Origin: Teretinema sp942493045
GTDB lineage: Bacteria; Spirochaetota; Spirochaetia; Treponematales; Treponemataceae
Assembly: GCA_942493045.1 (NCBI GenBank)
Contig: OW818665.1
Coordinates: 2,914,001-2,978,000, forward strand
Length of the DNA: 64,000 bases
Direction of reading: 5' to 3'
In this document: in pieces, positions 26,810 to 35,980 of the stretch
How positions within the stretch are numbered: the stretch's first letter is position 1
Layout: each line of letters opens with the position of its first letter
Program-made: the position numbers and the translations under genes
The notes under the pieces: generated by a model
The model's input: only the letters and a program-made list of their open reading frames with translations
Databases searched by the model: none
Told to the model about the DNA's origin: nothing

Positions 26810-27373
26810 ATGATTCGATGGGACGCATTGTTCGAGGTTGAACGGAAGCAGTTTGATTCCCTGACCGTACGGGAAAAGTATATTTATTTCCTGCTGCTGC
26901 AATACCGCTCTCCCTATCTCTGGGGAAAGGAACTGCCTTCGAGCGCGGACTGCTCGGGCGCGGTGTGCCTGGCAATTGCGGCGGCGACGGGAAACGTAGT
27001 CAGGACGACGGCGGAAGGTCTCTACCGAAAGTTCTTTACCCTGCGGAATCCCGAGCCGGACGACATCCAGGCCGTGTTTTTTATCACGACCTATGACCGC
27101 GAGCACGGAGACCGGATAGCCCGAAAGGGCGAAGTAGTTCATGTGGCCGGCTTGATTTCGGACGGTGTCGTGATGAACGTGGTCGAGCCAAAAGCCGATA
27201 TCCGCCTCGTCTCATCCCTGCGCCATTCGTATTCGCTCATGGGTTGCGAACTGGTGATCCGGGGACTCGACCTCAAAGCCCTCTCGAACGCTGAGGAAGC
27301 CGGAACCGATCTATTCGGGCTTGACGCCGAGTATGCACGGTTTATTGAAAAGGAGAAAGCAGTTGGCGAATGA
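26810..27373 (+). CDS. NlpC/P60-type endolysin
   Basis: A 187-aa cysteine peptidase-like wall hydrolase. The active-site pattern is YLWGKELPSSADCSGAVCLA (Cys near residue 47) with a later His in GEVVHVAGLI. ATG 26810 has AAAAGGAG upstream. There is no signal peptide, so release would need the adjacent holin-like proteins. It likely cuts peptidoglycan peptides at the end of infection. Confidence 0.8.
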   Translation: MIRWDALFEVERKQFDSLTVREKYIYFLLLQYRSPYLWGKELPSSADCSGAVCLAIAAATGNVVRTTAEGLYRKFFTLRNPEPDDIQAVFFITTYDREHGDRIARKGEVVHVAGLISDGVVMNVVEPKADIRLVSSLRHSYSLMGCELVIRGLDLKALSNAEEAGTDLFGLDAEYARFIEKEKAVGE

Positions 27374-27611
27374 TGCTGAAACAGGATACCGGGAAGCCTG
27401 TGACTATACCTTCCGGGAACACCTTGCGATTTTGGGGAAACGCTGCTTCGCCCTTCCCTCGAAGATGATCGGCTTCAAACCGTTTTGCCTGTATCTGGCG
27501 ACGTATTTGTTGGTAGAGGGAAAGATCGGCGAATGGGTCTGGTTCTGCGTGTTGATCGCCGTTCTTTTCGGAATTGTTGGTCTGAAAGTGATTTCCCAGC
27601 TGAAGAGCTGA
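27363..27611 (+). CDS. Small membrane protein, probable holin
   Basis: An 82-aa protein starting at TTG 27363, overlapping the endolysin's last codons, behind AAAAGGAG. Two hydrophobic stretches (FKPFCLYLATYLLVEG and WVWFCVLIAVLFGIVGLKVI) make it holin-like. No ATG is available in frame near the ribosome site. Confidence 0.6.
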   Translation: MANDAETGYREACDYTFREHLAILGKRCFALPSKMIGFKPFCLYLATYLLVEGKIGEWVWFCVLIAVLFGIVGLKVISQLKS

Positions 27612-27637
27612 ACGGTTGTAGAGGAGGAGAATAGTGG

Positions 27638-28024
27638 ATGCGACTATATACAAAACTGAAGGTTTGGCGGCTGGGTTTCGCCTCGTTCGTGAAAAGCATG
27701 CTCGGTGGACTCGCCGCGGGTGCAATCATCGCCGCTTCGCTTGCCGCGGTCAGATTGTTCATAAACAGTTTCGGGAAAACCAGGGCCGATGTTCCGGACC
27801 CGTTCCGGAAGATAACGGGATTGAAGGAGAAAACCGATGAGATCGATTCAAGGACCGAAGATGCGCGGACTGGGGCAACGGACGCTATACTCTCTGCTTC
27901 TGCTCGCTCAATTGCTGAACGGTACGAGGGCGTGGGCGATGCCATCAGCAGCGGACGAAGTCGATTCGCTTCTCGCTCCCGGAAGCGAATTCTCGCGGGC
28001 AGTGGTGGTGACTCTGGTGAGTAA
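27638..28024 (+). CDS. Membrane-anchored lysis protein, possible Rz-like spanin
   Basis: A 128-aa protein. A basic start (MRLYTKLKVWRLGF) precedes a transmembrane segment (LGGLAAGAIIAASLAAVRLFI); the rest is a charged helical tail. AGAGGAGGAG precedes ATG 27638. Its last 188 bp overlap the next gene in another frame, as inner-membrane spanins (Rz) overlap Rz1. Assignment is by architecture only. Confidence 0.6.
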   Translation: MRLYTKLKVWRLGFASFVKSMLGGLAAGAIIAASLAAVRLFINSFGKTRADVPDPFRKITGLKEKTDEIDSRTEDARTGATDAILSASARSIAERYEGVGDAISSGRSRFASRSRKRILAGSGGDSGE

Positions 28025-28250
28025 CATACTGGAAGACGCTGACGACGAGATTGTGTGCACGGCGGAGGAAGCGGCGAAAGCGGCAGTCGTGGAATGCTCA
28101 GGCGAGATTGCGTACCAGAAGAGCCTTGCGGAAAGCTGGAAAGCGGAAGCGGCGAAAATCGACAAGTTCCGGGGACGGTGGCGGAATGCAGCGCTGGTTG
28201 AGGGCTTGCTGTTCGCTAGCGGTTTACTGATTCTGGGACTTACGAGATAA
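27837..28250 (+). CDS. Exported protein overlapping the previous gene (possible spanin partner)
   Basis: A 137-aa protein in the +1 frame relative to the preceding gene. The N-terminus has a signal-like hydrophobic stretch ending at an AWA cleavage-like site (LYSLLLLAQLLNGTRAWA). The C-terminus ends in a transmembrane helix (LVEGLLFASGLLILGL). GAAGGAG lies before ATG 27837. It has no lipobox Cys after the signal, unlike classical Rz1. Confidence 0.6.
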   Translation: MRSIQGPKMRGLGQRTLYSLLLLAQLLNGTRAWAMPSAADEVDSLLAPGSEFSRAVVVTLVSNILEDADDEIVCTAEEAAKAAVVECSGEIAYQKSLAESWKAEAAKIDKFRGRWRNAALVEGLLFASGLLILGLTR

Positions 28251-28261
28251 GGGAGGGATGC

Positions 28262-28813
28262 TTGAAAGCACGACTCGAGGTAATAGGAAGGGTTCGCGTG
28301 TGCGTGATCGGTCCAGACGGACGGATAAAACAGCATTACCCGTCCGTCTGGCGGTTGGCTATGGGATTGCCGGGAATGCCGATGGTGAGCGATCGGCACA
28401 ATACGGTTACGCGGCAGGGAGAAGGATTGATCGCGGATCTTCTGCTGGCAACCCCGACTCGGGCGAAGATCACATCCGCCACGGGATATATCCAGCTCGG
28501 TACTGGATGGACCGGTAACAGCGTAAAGACGAACACCCGGTGCAATGCGTCGACCGGTGCCATGGAAGCCCTGGACTCGGGCTATCCGGTTACGAATGCC
28601 GCTTTCGGATCGACCGGGGACAATGTCTTGCGTTTCCGCGCGAGCTTCGAAGCAGGGAAACTGAATGCAGGCAACATCAATGAGGCATGCCTCCTGAACG
28701 GGAATACGGCGACGGCGGTATCGCTTGCTTATGCTCAGATTACGCCTGCAGTTACGGTGACCCTCGTCGATACCCTTCAGATTGATTGGGAGATCACCTT
28801 TACGGGATCATGA
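28262..28813 (+). CDS. Phage structural protein, possibly fibre-associated
   Basis: A 183-aa Thr/Ala/Gly-rich, beta-prone protein starting at TTG 28262 after GGGAGGGA. Segments ITSATGYIQLGTGWTG and AYAQITPAVTVTLVDTLQID resemble phage tail-fibre or virion surface proteins that form the 'LGTG' motif. Its stop overlaps the next start (ATGA). Confidence 0.55.
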   Translation: MKARLEVIGRVRVCVIGPDGRIKQHYPSVWRLAMGLPGMPMVSDRHNTVTRQGEGLIADLLLATPTRAKITSATGYIQLGTGWTGNSVKTNTRCNASTGAMEALDSGYPVTNAAFGSTGDNVLRFRASFEAGKLNAGNINEACLLNGNTATAVSLAYAQITPAVTVTLVDTLQIDWEITFTGS

Positions 28814-30276
28814 GCGCATATTTCAAAGAAGACAAGAAATCTTTTTATCTTGACCAGTCGGCGCAGGATTCTCCCTGCCGGGTCCGGTTTTCAGGCGGGG
28901 AAACCCTTATCTCGCTTTCAAAATGGGGTGGTGAAGCAACGCTCCTCTTTGGTACCGGCAGCGAACATCAGGGGCGTCTTGAGGTTTGCCGGAACGAGAT
29001 ACTTCTCAAGCCTGAGGCGACAGCAAAGACTCATCATGTATTCAGGAAGCTCGACGGCGAGCGGTTTGAATATGATGTGATACTTCTCAAGGAGCCGGAA
29101 ACAAATATGATCGAACTCGGTCTCGATTTTCCTGAAGGCCTTGAGTTTTACAGACAGCCGTCTCTTGAAGATGTCCTTGCCGGGCGGGCACGGTGTGCAC
29201 CCGAAGTGATCGACAGTTACGCGGTGTACTGGAAAAACCGCAACGGTTCATACAAGACCGGGAAGTTCTGCCATATATACAGACCTCTCATTTTTGACGC
29301 GCGCGGGCGCAAAGTCTGGGGCCGTCTCCTTCTGACCGGCAAAAAATTCATCATCACGATACCGGAAGATTGGCTCTCCGAAGCATCCTATCCGGTGGTG
29401 GTGGATCCGGTTGTCGGGACACAGACGCGGGGAGCTTCGAACCAGGTTGACTGGTACGGCGAGGGTTTTCAGACATTTTTTCTTGAACTTAAAACCGGAC
29501 TCAACAGGTTTACGGCCGCCTCCGAGATCGCCGGGACCTGCACCTCGTATTTGTATTCATACATGAACGATTCGAGCGCACGGGCACAGGCAGCCCTCTT
29601 TTCAAATTCGGGCACAATTCCCCTCTCGAGGCTCTCGAGGAATGAGACTGTAGTAAATCTTGCAAGAGCGACTCCCGCCTGGGTTCCGTCGACTTTTACA
29701 CTTTCGCGCAATATAGCGCCGGGTGAGACTTTCTGGTATGGATACAATACGCCCGAATATTTCTATACGTATCTCGATTACATAAATACGTTCAAGATGA
29801 TGTGGAGCGATTCTTATACCGGCGTCCCGGATACCTTCGAAGATGACGGGGATACGTATTCGATTTTGATGAGCATGTATTTTTCCTACACGGATATTCA
29901 GCACTATGTGCGAACGCTTCTGGACACAATCGGACTGACCGAAACACTGGCCAAAAGGTACACCTTCAGGCGGTCCTGTGCTGAAGCGACGAATGTGACC
30001 GAAAGTAAAAACACGACAAGAGGCATGAATAGAATCTGTACTTCGGTTGCCGGCATCACCGAGGATCTTACATTTTTTCAGGTTTTGATCCGGTACTGTG
30101 AATCGGGCCTTGAGGCGTTGGGGACTACCGCCCGGAGCATCGGGCAGTATCGGCTTGTCGCCAGTGCCTGCGGACTTGTCGAAACACTGCTTGAGCGGAT
30201 GCTGCTGAAAAAAGAAGAACTTATCTTTGTCTCGCGCGTGACGCGGGAAATCGAGTTCAAGGGGTATCTCCTATGA
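28810..30276 (+). CDS. Large phage surface protein of unknown function
   Basis: A 488-aa protein starting at ATG 28810, coupled to the previous stop. The N-terminal half is beta-rich and ends IPEDWLSEASYPVVVDPVVG, a segment shared by several phage and secreted surface proteins. The C-terminal ~120 residues repeat Thr/Glu-rich helical units (DTIGLTETLAKR, AGITEDL, ACGLVETLLERM). A tail-fibre or adsorption role is likely by position. Confidence 0.6.
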   Translation: MSAYFKEDKKSFYLDQSAQDSPCRVRFSGGETLISLSKWGGEATLLFGTGSEHQGRLEVCRNEILLKPEATAKTHHVFRKLDGERFEYDVILLKEPETNMIELGLDFPEGLEFYRQPSLEDVLAGRARCAPEVIDSYAVYWKNRNGSYKTGKFCHIYRPLIFDARGRKVWGRLLLTGKKFIITIPEDWLSEASYPVVVDPVVGTQTRGASNQVDWYGEGFQTFFLELKTGLNRFTAASEIAGTCTSYLYSYMNDSSARAQAALFSNSGTIPLSRLSRNETVVNLARATPAWVPSTFTLSRNIAPGETFWYGYNTPEYFYTYLDYINTFKMMWSDSYTGVPDTFEDDGDTYSILMSMYFSYTDIQHYVRTLLDTIGLTETLAKRYTFRRSCAEATNVTESKNTTRGMNRICTSVAGITEDLTFFQVLIRYCESGLEALGTTARSIGQYRLVASACGLVETLLERMLLKKEELIFVSRVTREIEFKGYLL

Positions 30277-30563
30277 CGAACATTTACGTCGGCCAATCCG
30301 CCCTCCGGGTCTCCGGACGGACGGGAACGGCCCTTTCCGATATTGCCTCCTGCGAAATCCGCTATGAGAAACCGGACGGTACCCGGGGCATCTGGCCCGC
30401 TTTTGTGAGCGATTCCTCCAGGGGCGTGGTGTCCTATGACCTTTTAGGCGGTGAGCTCGACCTTCCCGGCTGGTGGCGGTTTTGGGTGTTTGTCACATTC
30501 GACGATGAACGGTCGGCCTTCGGAGACGCCGTGAAGGTATTCGTGAAGGATGAAGGTACGTGA
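30273..30563 (+). CDS. Small beta-rich phage protein (BppU/Ig-like)
   Basis: A 96-aa protein overlapping its neighbours by 4 bp on both sides. The pattern SCEIRYEKPDGTRGIWPA, then GGELDLPGWWRFWVFVTFDD, is that of small domains found at the start of baseplate upper proteins and after tail fibres. Role inferred. Confidence 0.6.
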   Translation: MTNIYVGQSALRVSGRTGTALSDIASCEIRYEKPDGTRGIWPAFVSDSSRGVVSYDLLGGELDLPGWWRFWVFVTFDDERSAFGDAVKVFVKDEGT

Positions 30564-30871
30564 GCGCGAAGGCAGCACGGAGCAGACGCCCGCCCCGGGG
30601 AACGCGGCAGATATACAAGCTCCGGAATTTCATCGAGTACGAGATGCGGGATGCGGAATCGCTTGAATATCTCTGTGATCTCAACGGCACTAAGCTCTCC
30701 TATCAGGAATTGAACGTATTGCTTTTCATCAAGAATAAGACGTACTTGAGGAAACCTGGGGCGCTGGTATGCCTGTACCGGATATGGAAAGGCGAGCAGA
30801 CCGAGGGTGTCACGCAACGGGAGCGGTATGCTCTGTATTACCGCGCCTTGCAGGAATGGGGGTATCTGTGA
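30560..30871 (+). CDS. Phage protein of unknown function preceding the primase
   Basis: A 103-aa basic, helical protein starting at GTG 30560 within the previous gene's end. Its stop overlaps the primase GTG. The basic N-terminus (SAKAARSRRPPRGTRQIYK) could bind nucleic acid, consistent with a partner of the primase. No family recognised. Confidence 0.6.
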   Translation: MSAKAARSRRPPRGTRQIYKLRNFIEYEMRDAESLEYLCDLNGTKLSYQELNVLLFIKNKTYLRKPGALVCLYRIWKGEQTEGVTQRERYALYYRALQEWGYL

Positions 30872-32274
30872 GCGATCAAACGAGCGAAATGATGTACGAT
30901 GCCCTGCAGCTCCGGATCGATGACTTGTTGTCCGGCACGGAACAGTTTACCGACCTCTCGAACGGGGAGCTGTTCGTGAAACAGTTCGGGGACAAAATCC
31001 GGTACTGCCCGTCATGGAAAAAATGGATCATTTGGGACGGGAATACCTGGCGGACCGATGACCGAAATGAAATATTCGCCCTGTGTAAGGAATTTCTCCG
31101 GGGGATGTTCCTGGTTGCCGGGCGCATCGCCGACCATCAGCGGGCCCTAGACCTTGAAAAACACCTCATCAAATGCGAATCCCTCCGCCGGAGGCAGGCT
31201 CTGGTCGAGAGCGCGAGCCTCGAGAGGAAAGTGCAGATATTTCCCGGAGAAGTTGACTGCGACCCCTTTGTGTTCAATGTCCAGAACGGCACCATCGATC
31301 TCAGGACCGGCCTTCTGCATCTTCCGATGCGGGAGAAGTTCATTACCCGTTGCGTGTCGGTTTCCTATGATGACGGGGCGAAATGCCCCGAATGGTACAA
31401 CTTTCTCATGCGCATCATGGACGGGAACGCCTCGCTGATTTACTTTCTGCAGAAGGCCGTCGGCTGGGCGCTGACCGGTGACATGAGCGAACAGGTGATG
31501 TTCATCCTCTACGGTTCCGGCGCGAACGGGAAAAGCACCTTTCTTAACACCGTCATGGAGATCCTCGGGGATTATGCGATGTCGAGTCCGACGGAAACCT
31601 TCATGAAAAAACACGGGGAAGGCATCTCAAACGATATTGCTCGCCTTCGTGGGACGCGCTTTGTCACAACGGTCGAAGCCGAGGAGGGAAAGCGCATGAG
31701 CGAGCCCCTGATAAAGCAGGTGACCGGGCAGGACACCATGACTGCCCGCTTCCTGTACGGCGAGTATTTTGATTTTACGCCGAGCTTCAAAATTTTCATG
31801 GCGACCAACCACAAGCCGGTGATCCGGGGAAACGACCACGGTATCTGGCGGCGTATCCGTCTGATTCCTTTTACTGTGACGATACCGTATGAGGAGCGGG
31901 ATCTTGCCCTGATGGAGAAGCTTCGGAAGGAACGCTCGGGTATTCTCAACTGGATGATCGACGGTTGCCGTCTCTGGCAGAAAGAACGTCTCGGAGAGCC
32001 GAAGGAGGTCCGGCTCGCAACGGAGGAGTACCAGGAAGATATGGATGTGATCGGTGCTTTTCTCCGGGAGTGCTGCATCGTCGACAGGACGGGCTACCTC
32101 AAGATTTCATCCGGAGATCTCTATCGCGCCTACACGCTTTGGTGCGAAAAGGACAGCGAGCGGCCCTATCCGCAGCGGATGTTCGGGATTCATCTGCAGA
32201 ATATGGGGATAGGGAAAAGCCGGGACAAACAGGCGCGATACTGGACGGGGATAGCCCTTCGGGTTGCTGAATGA
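30868..32274 (+). CDS. D5/P4-family primase-helicase
   Basis: A 468-aa replication protein. The N-terminal D5-type domain (residues ~40-190) precedes an SF3 helicase: Walker A GSGANGKSTFLNTV near residue 215, Walker B-like TTVEAEEGKRM near 270, then IFMATNHKPVIRG and GIWRRIRLIPF. These signatures are shared with P4 alpha and phage D5-N helicases, which start element replication. GTG 30868 overlaps the previous stop. Its place after the tail genes, far from the integrase, is unusual. Confidence 0.93.
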   Translation: MSDQTSEMMYDALQLRIDDLLSGTEQFTDLSNGELFVKQFGDKIRYCPSWKKWIIWDGNTWRTDDRNEIFALCKEFLRGMFLVAGRIADHQRALDLEKHLIKCESLRRRQALVESASLERKVQIFPGEVDCDPFVFNVQNGTIDLRTGLLHLPMREKFITRCVSVSYDDGAKCPEWYNFLMRIMDGNASLIYFLQKAVGWALTGDMSEQVMFILYGSGANGKSTFLNTVMEILGDYAMSSPTETFMKKHGEGISNDIARLRGTRFVTTVEAEEGKRMSEPLIKQVTGQDTMTARFLYGEYFDFTPSFKIFMATNHKPVIRGNDHGIWRRIRLIPFTVTIPYEERDLALMEKLRKERSGILNWMIDGCRLWQKERLGEPKEVRLATEEYQEDMDVIGAFLRECCIVDRTGYLKISSGDLYRAYTLWCEKDSERPYPQRMFGIHLQNMGIGKSRDKQARYWTGIALRVAE

Positions 32275-32280
32275 AATACA

Positions 32281-32306
32281 GGCCGGGTATTCCGGTCTTT
32301 TTTTTT
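32281..32306 (+). terminator. Intrinsic terminator after the primase
   Basis: GGCCGG and CCGGTC form a 6-bp stem around GTATT, followed by nine T residues. It closes the tail-lysis-primase transcript. Confidence 0.78.
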
Positions 32307-32539
32307 GTGCCCGGTGACATAAAGAGATGACACAAGAAAAAAAGCCAGCCGGTTAATGTATAACAGTCTATCGCAATCAGTATAAACCGGTAATAAATAG
32401 TGGAAGATTCTTCCTTTCTATTTTTTTTCATAAAAACAAAGAAAAATAGAAAAATAAATATAAGAGAGATGATTGGGATTTTACCAAAAAACGGAAAGGC
32501 TTTATGTCACCGTGTCACTATCCATGCAATCAATTGCAA

Positions 32540-33434
32540 GCGATTTCCCTCGGGCGCACGCCCCCTTCGGTTTTTTTGGAAAGCATTAATTTTCTTGGGC
32601 GGGTTTTAGTTGTCGGCCCGGCCCCGCAGGGGCCGGAATCAGCGTGCTTGGCTTACAGTTTCGGAGTCTTCCGCCTTCGCCAGTGAAGCGGTCGCGGAGG
32701 CTGAGGTACGAAGCCGGAGTGTCCGCTGAACGATCAGGCGAAGGCGGAAGAAGTGTCAGCATTACACCAAGAGGGATGTCTTCGGCAGGTCTTGGAGCCG
32801 TAGGCGAGAAGTCCCTGCGAACGATTGAAGTCCCGCTTTCGGTAACGGGCGAGGGAAGAAAATCGGATCTGGTCATCAATTTCGGAGCTAAGGGTAATTC
32901 AATCGGAAAGCGTGAGAGCATCCCGCCGGACAATAGCGAATCAGCGGTCTTCTATGGCGCCCGCCTGTTCGGTGTCATCGTTTCACTTTGAACCAGATGC
33001 GCCACCGGCAGCCTGGACGAGTGGAACGAGCTGGAGCCCCCCAGGCCTTTAGGCCGCGAGAGGCCCCCCTTTCCCCAATTCCAATCCGGTACCTTTTGTA
33101 GGGGGTGCGGGGGGTGAGGGGTTTGGGGAGAGGGGGGCCGGCGGGGGGCGGAAGGAATCCAGGCTGCCGGTGGCGCCGCTTTGTTTTCAGCAGAAGCACA
33201 GGCGGGCGCATCTTGAAGGAGGACCCGGGAGCGCAAGGGCAGGATGCCCGCAGCGCGGAGGGGCCGACTGAAGTGAGGGCGCACACGGACGTGTGCCCGA
33301 ACTCGAGATTTAGGTGTGATAAGTTCCCGCGAAGTGTGAGCTCGCGAAGCGGGGGCAGGGGAAGGCATAGGCGGGATGCGATGACGAAATACCAGTGGAA
33401 TGTGATTGAAAATGGGCATGTTGATTTGATGTGA
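32540..33434. ncRNA. Hairpin-dense noncoding region, candidate large structured RNA
   Basis: About 0.9 kb of GC-rich DNA with no convincing gene lies between AT-rich stretches. It contains CCGGCCCC-GCA-GGGGCCGG (32618-32636), a 15-bp perfect inverted repeat TCTTCCGCCTTCGCC (32667-32681 with 32737-32751), and a 16-bp inverted repeat with one mismatch (33062-33077 with 33124-33139). Several shorter hairpins are also present. Long ornate RNAs (GOLLD, ROOL) occur in prophages, but this is not shown to be one. It could equally hold a replication origin. Confidence 0.35.
33101..33151 (+). other. G-quadruplex-prone tract
   Basis: Six runs of four to six G occur within about 50 bases on the plus strand, separated by one to five bases. 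This composition is strongly prone to quadruplex formation. It overlaps one arm of the inverted repeat ending at 33139, so the two folds would compete. Confidence 0.6.
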
Positions 33435-33776
33435 AGGAAAACAATCTCCCGAATGGAGAAACACCCCTAATGAGTTGTGAACGAAGGATTGTGAGAATGA
33501 GGTTGTTTTTATTAACTAAGTTTTGTCGGGAACAGAGCAGGTAAGGAGGGCAATTATTAGGCTAGTGAAGTGATAATGTAGAGAGGGGGGCCTCTTATGA
33601 TTTATGAATTGCATTGTATATTTATATAAGGTATGAGTATGAAATCTGTTGTTTTTTCCTTAAATGGCGAATTAGCAACATCCCTCTTTGTACTTATAAA
33701 CTTTCTTTGTAAGAACAAAGAGTGATGAATTATAAAAGATTATCTTGAAGATATAACTTGGAAAATATAAAAAAGA
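33435..33776. other. Transition stretch with no recognisable gene
   Basis: Composition changes from GC-rich to AT-rich here. Open frames are short, and no RNA gene or repeat was recognised. It separates the structured region from the second AT-rich cargo. Confidence 0.5.
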
Positions 33777-33941
33777 CTATTTTTTATCAGAACTAACGAT
33801 CTGTACACTTTTTGAAGGTTTCCAAGTACCTTTACGTAAAGCAATATGGAGATTTTGGGTGTTTTTGATACTTTTATCCAAATTTTCTCGTGCAACATCT
33901 CTCGATACATCAGTACGCTTTACAATAGTTATTGTACACAT
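33777..33941 (-). CDS. 54-aa small protein of the second cargo
   Basis: A short basic protein (MCTITIVKRTDVSRDVARENL). ATG 33941 follows AAAGGAG on the minus strand; the frame is open back to 33992. It is the last gene of the leftward cluster, 61 bp after the GAF-like gene. Small size and position suggest an accessory or toxin-like role, without direct evidence. No family recognised. Confidence 0.55.
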   Translation of the reverse strand: MCTITIVKRTDVSRDVARENLDKSIKNTQNLHIALRKGTWKPSKSVQIVSSDKK

Positions 33942-34002
33942 AGCTAAGCTCCTTTCTTTATAAAATATAACTCTATTACAATAAAATAACAATCCATCAC
34001 CT

Positions 34003-35133
34003 TTAGGGAGTATTAAACAGAGAATATGCTTCTACATATAGAAATAGAACATCACATAACAAGACATTAAAAGGCAATAAAAACGAGGAAAACTCTTCAG
34101 AACGAACTTCAGAACGAAGTATCATTTTTTTATTACGGTATATATTAACCACTCCTATTGGTATTCCATTATCATCCTCGGAGTTCAAAGGCATCGAAAT
34201 GATACTTCTTGCTTTACTTTCAGTTATATAGTATTTCTCAATTTTTTTTAGTATTTCTCCATCAAAATGATCTTCGTTTTTGCAGATTTCTATTATTTCT
34301 GTTGTATTATTGATCCATTGAGTTTTTTTCTCAATAAGTGCTTTTGGTGCGCCAGGCAGATTTTGATATCGTTTGCCTTTGCTTTTACAAAAAGTAACTG
34401 GTAATAGAAGTGGTTTAATTAATTGATCTGGTGTTGGTTTGTTAGTTTCAGTTGTTGTAGTAAATTTACTATCTTCAAGTACCAATAAACCATCAATCGA
34501 AGAAATGATAGCATCAATATTTTTATCAACAAAAAAATTATTCATTGTTAATATATTATTTTTTATCGAAGTTGAAAGATTATTAATTGAACAATAAAAC
34601 ATAATATTAGCACGGTAAATAATACTTTCATCAATTGATGATTCTGGATTATCCCATATTTTTGCGAGATTTATATATGAATCTAAAATAAGTCTGATAG
34701 TTTGTTCAATTACTTCGAGATCGCATTGTTCCATTTTTTTACTACTATTTATTTTACAAGACGATATTAGTATTTTAATATTATTGCGTATCTTTTCAAG
34801 ATTAGCATATTCAACTCTATATTTAATTGCAAAATCATGGGGTGGAAGTGATTGTAGTGTATTAATCAGGGATTCTCGTTGATTATTGGTTTCTGTATCA
34901 AGATTAAATTGTCTAATGGCAGTTAATAAAAAAAATAACAAGAAAGTGATCCAGAAAAAAAAGGTAGGAAAAGAAAATATAGAATATGAAGAATAGTTAA
35001 ATGAGAAATAAATTGGAAAAGAACGTTTAATTTCGTCCGCATATAATGAGATAATTGCACCAGCAATGACAGCTAATGCTGCTATACATGCACCAAAAAA
35101 AGGACTGATTAAAATACGTTTAAATAAATTCAT
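34003..35133 (-). CDS. Membrane protein with cytosolic GAF-like domain
   Basis: A 376-aa protein. Two transmembrane helices at residues ~10-32 and 55-75 bracket a short loop; the remainder is cytosolic and helical. The C-terminal ~120 residues (ARSIISMPLNSEDDNGIPIGVVNIYRNKK) have the strand pattern of a GAF-type sensor domain. It is AT-rich with atypical codon use for this element. Together with the kinase-like gene upstream it may form a signalling or defence pair. Confidence 0.6.
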   Translation of the reverse strand: MNLFKRILISPFFGACIAALAVIAGAIISLYADEIKRSFPIYFSFNYSSYSIFSFPTFFFWITFLLFFLLTAIRQFNLDTETNNQRESLINTLQSLPPHDFAIKYRVEYANLEKIRNNIKILISSCKINSSKKMEQCDLEVIEQTIRLILDSYINLAKIWDNPESSIDESIIYRANIMFYCSINNLSTSIKNNILTMNNFFVDKNIDAIISSIDGLLVLEDSKFTTTTETNKPTPDQLIKPLLLPVTFCKSKGKRYQNLPGAPKALIEKKTQWINNTTEIIEICKNEDHFDGEILKKIEKYYITESKARSIISMPLNSEDDNGIPIGVVNIYRNKKMILRSEVRSEEFSSFLLPFNVLLCDVLFLYVEAYSLFNTP

Positions 35134-35209
35134 CTTTTTTTCCTTTACTAATTGCGTCTAACATTTACTTAACTTGTTAAAAAAAATATTGTACAATTTT
35201 AAAAAGTTT

Positions 35210-35980
35210 TTAGTATATTTCTGTTAATTCAATAATCCTTTGTCTTAATATTTTATCATATTCTTTTCTTTTATCATTATTTGAGATGAATACTAAATTG
35301 AATTCCCAAAGTGAGCTAAGCATGATAATTTCGTTTGAATATCTCTCTTTTTTTGTAAATACTCGCTTTCCAATATTATCAAAATCTGCTATTCGATATG
35401 TCTCAATTGATGAATTACTTAAATTAATTCCGAAAAAGAATGCATCTTCACACATGTTAATATTATTTCCAGTAGCTAAATCCATTTCTTTTTTGATTAG
35501 TTGAAAAAGCGAATCAAAATTTGAAATATAATTAAGACCGATTTCAACTAACTGTTTTTCTGCATCTGGTATTTTTTTGATACTATTTATATCATTTAAT
35601 CCTTTTCGATTTGATAGTATTTGTAAAATTTGCATTTTGCTTGTAGTATTCTTAGCACTATTTGGTGATACAAATAATAAGCGACTATCAATATTCATAT
35701 TTTCGGCAAAGATTACCGGTTCATTTAATGCAAGTCCCCTTTCAAAAAAACTTAACGTTTTCAGACCAGAATCACTAACGATTTGATAATTACTTAAATT
35801 TTTTTTTATTGCATGTTCTTTGTTTCCTAAAGATTTTTTATAGACTAATGATGTATATGTTATATTTTTATAGTGATAATTTTGGGCTAGTAAAAGCTTG
35901 TTTACTCGCCATTGAGTTCCTTCGCCAATGTATTTATCATTTTGAATAACTAATTCAGTATTATTATGAATATATTTCAT
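35210..35980 (-). CDS. Atypical protein-kinase-like protein
   Basis: A 256-aa protein with faint kinase landmarks. These are a glycine-rich start IGEGTQWRVNK, a Lys-containing strand TSLVYKKS, and an ADFDNIG segment resembling the DFG loop, about 20 residues after CEDAFFFGI, where a catalytic loop would lie. The usual HxDxxxxN is not intact, so it may be a pseudokinase or a divergent lipid/small-molecule kinase. It lies upstream of the membrane GAF-like gene on the same strand. Confidence 0.5.
   Translation of the reverse strand: MKYIHNNTELVIQNDKYIGEGTQWRVNKLLLAQNYHYKNITYTSLVYKKSLGNKEHAIKKNLSNYQIVSDSGLKTLSFFERGLALNEPVIFAENMNIDSRLLFVSPNSAKNTTSKMQILQILSNRKGLNDINSIKKIPDAEKQLVEIGLNYISNFDSLFQLIKKEMDLATGNNINMCEDAFFFGINLSNSSIETYRIADFDNIGKRVFTKKERYSNEIIMLSSLWEFNLVFISNNDKRKEYDKILRQRIIELTEIY

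Noticed and set aside
32643..33434. Short open frames in the structured region
   Set aside because: No ribosome sites, low-complexity products, and the region's inverted repeats explain the composition.
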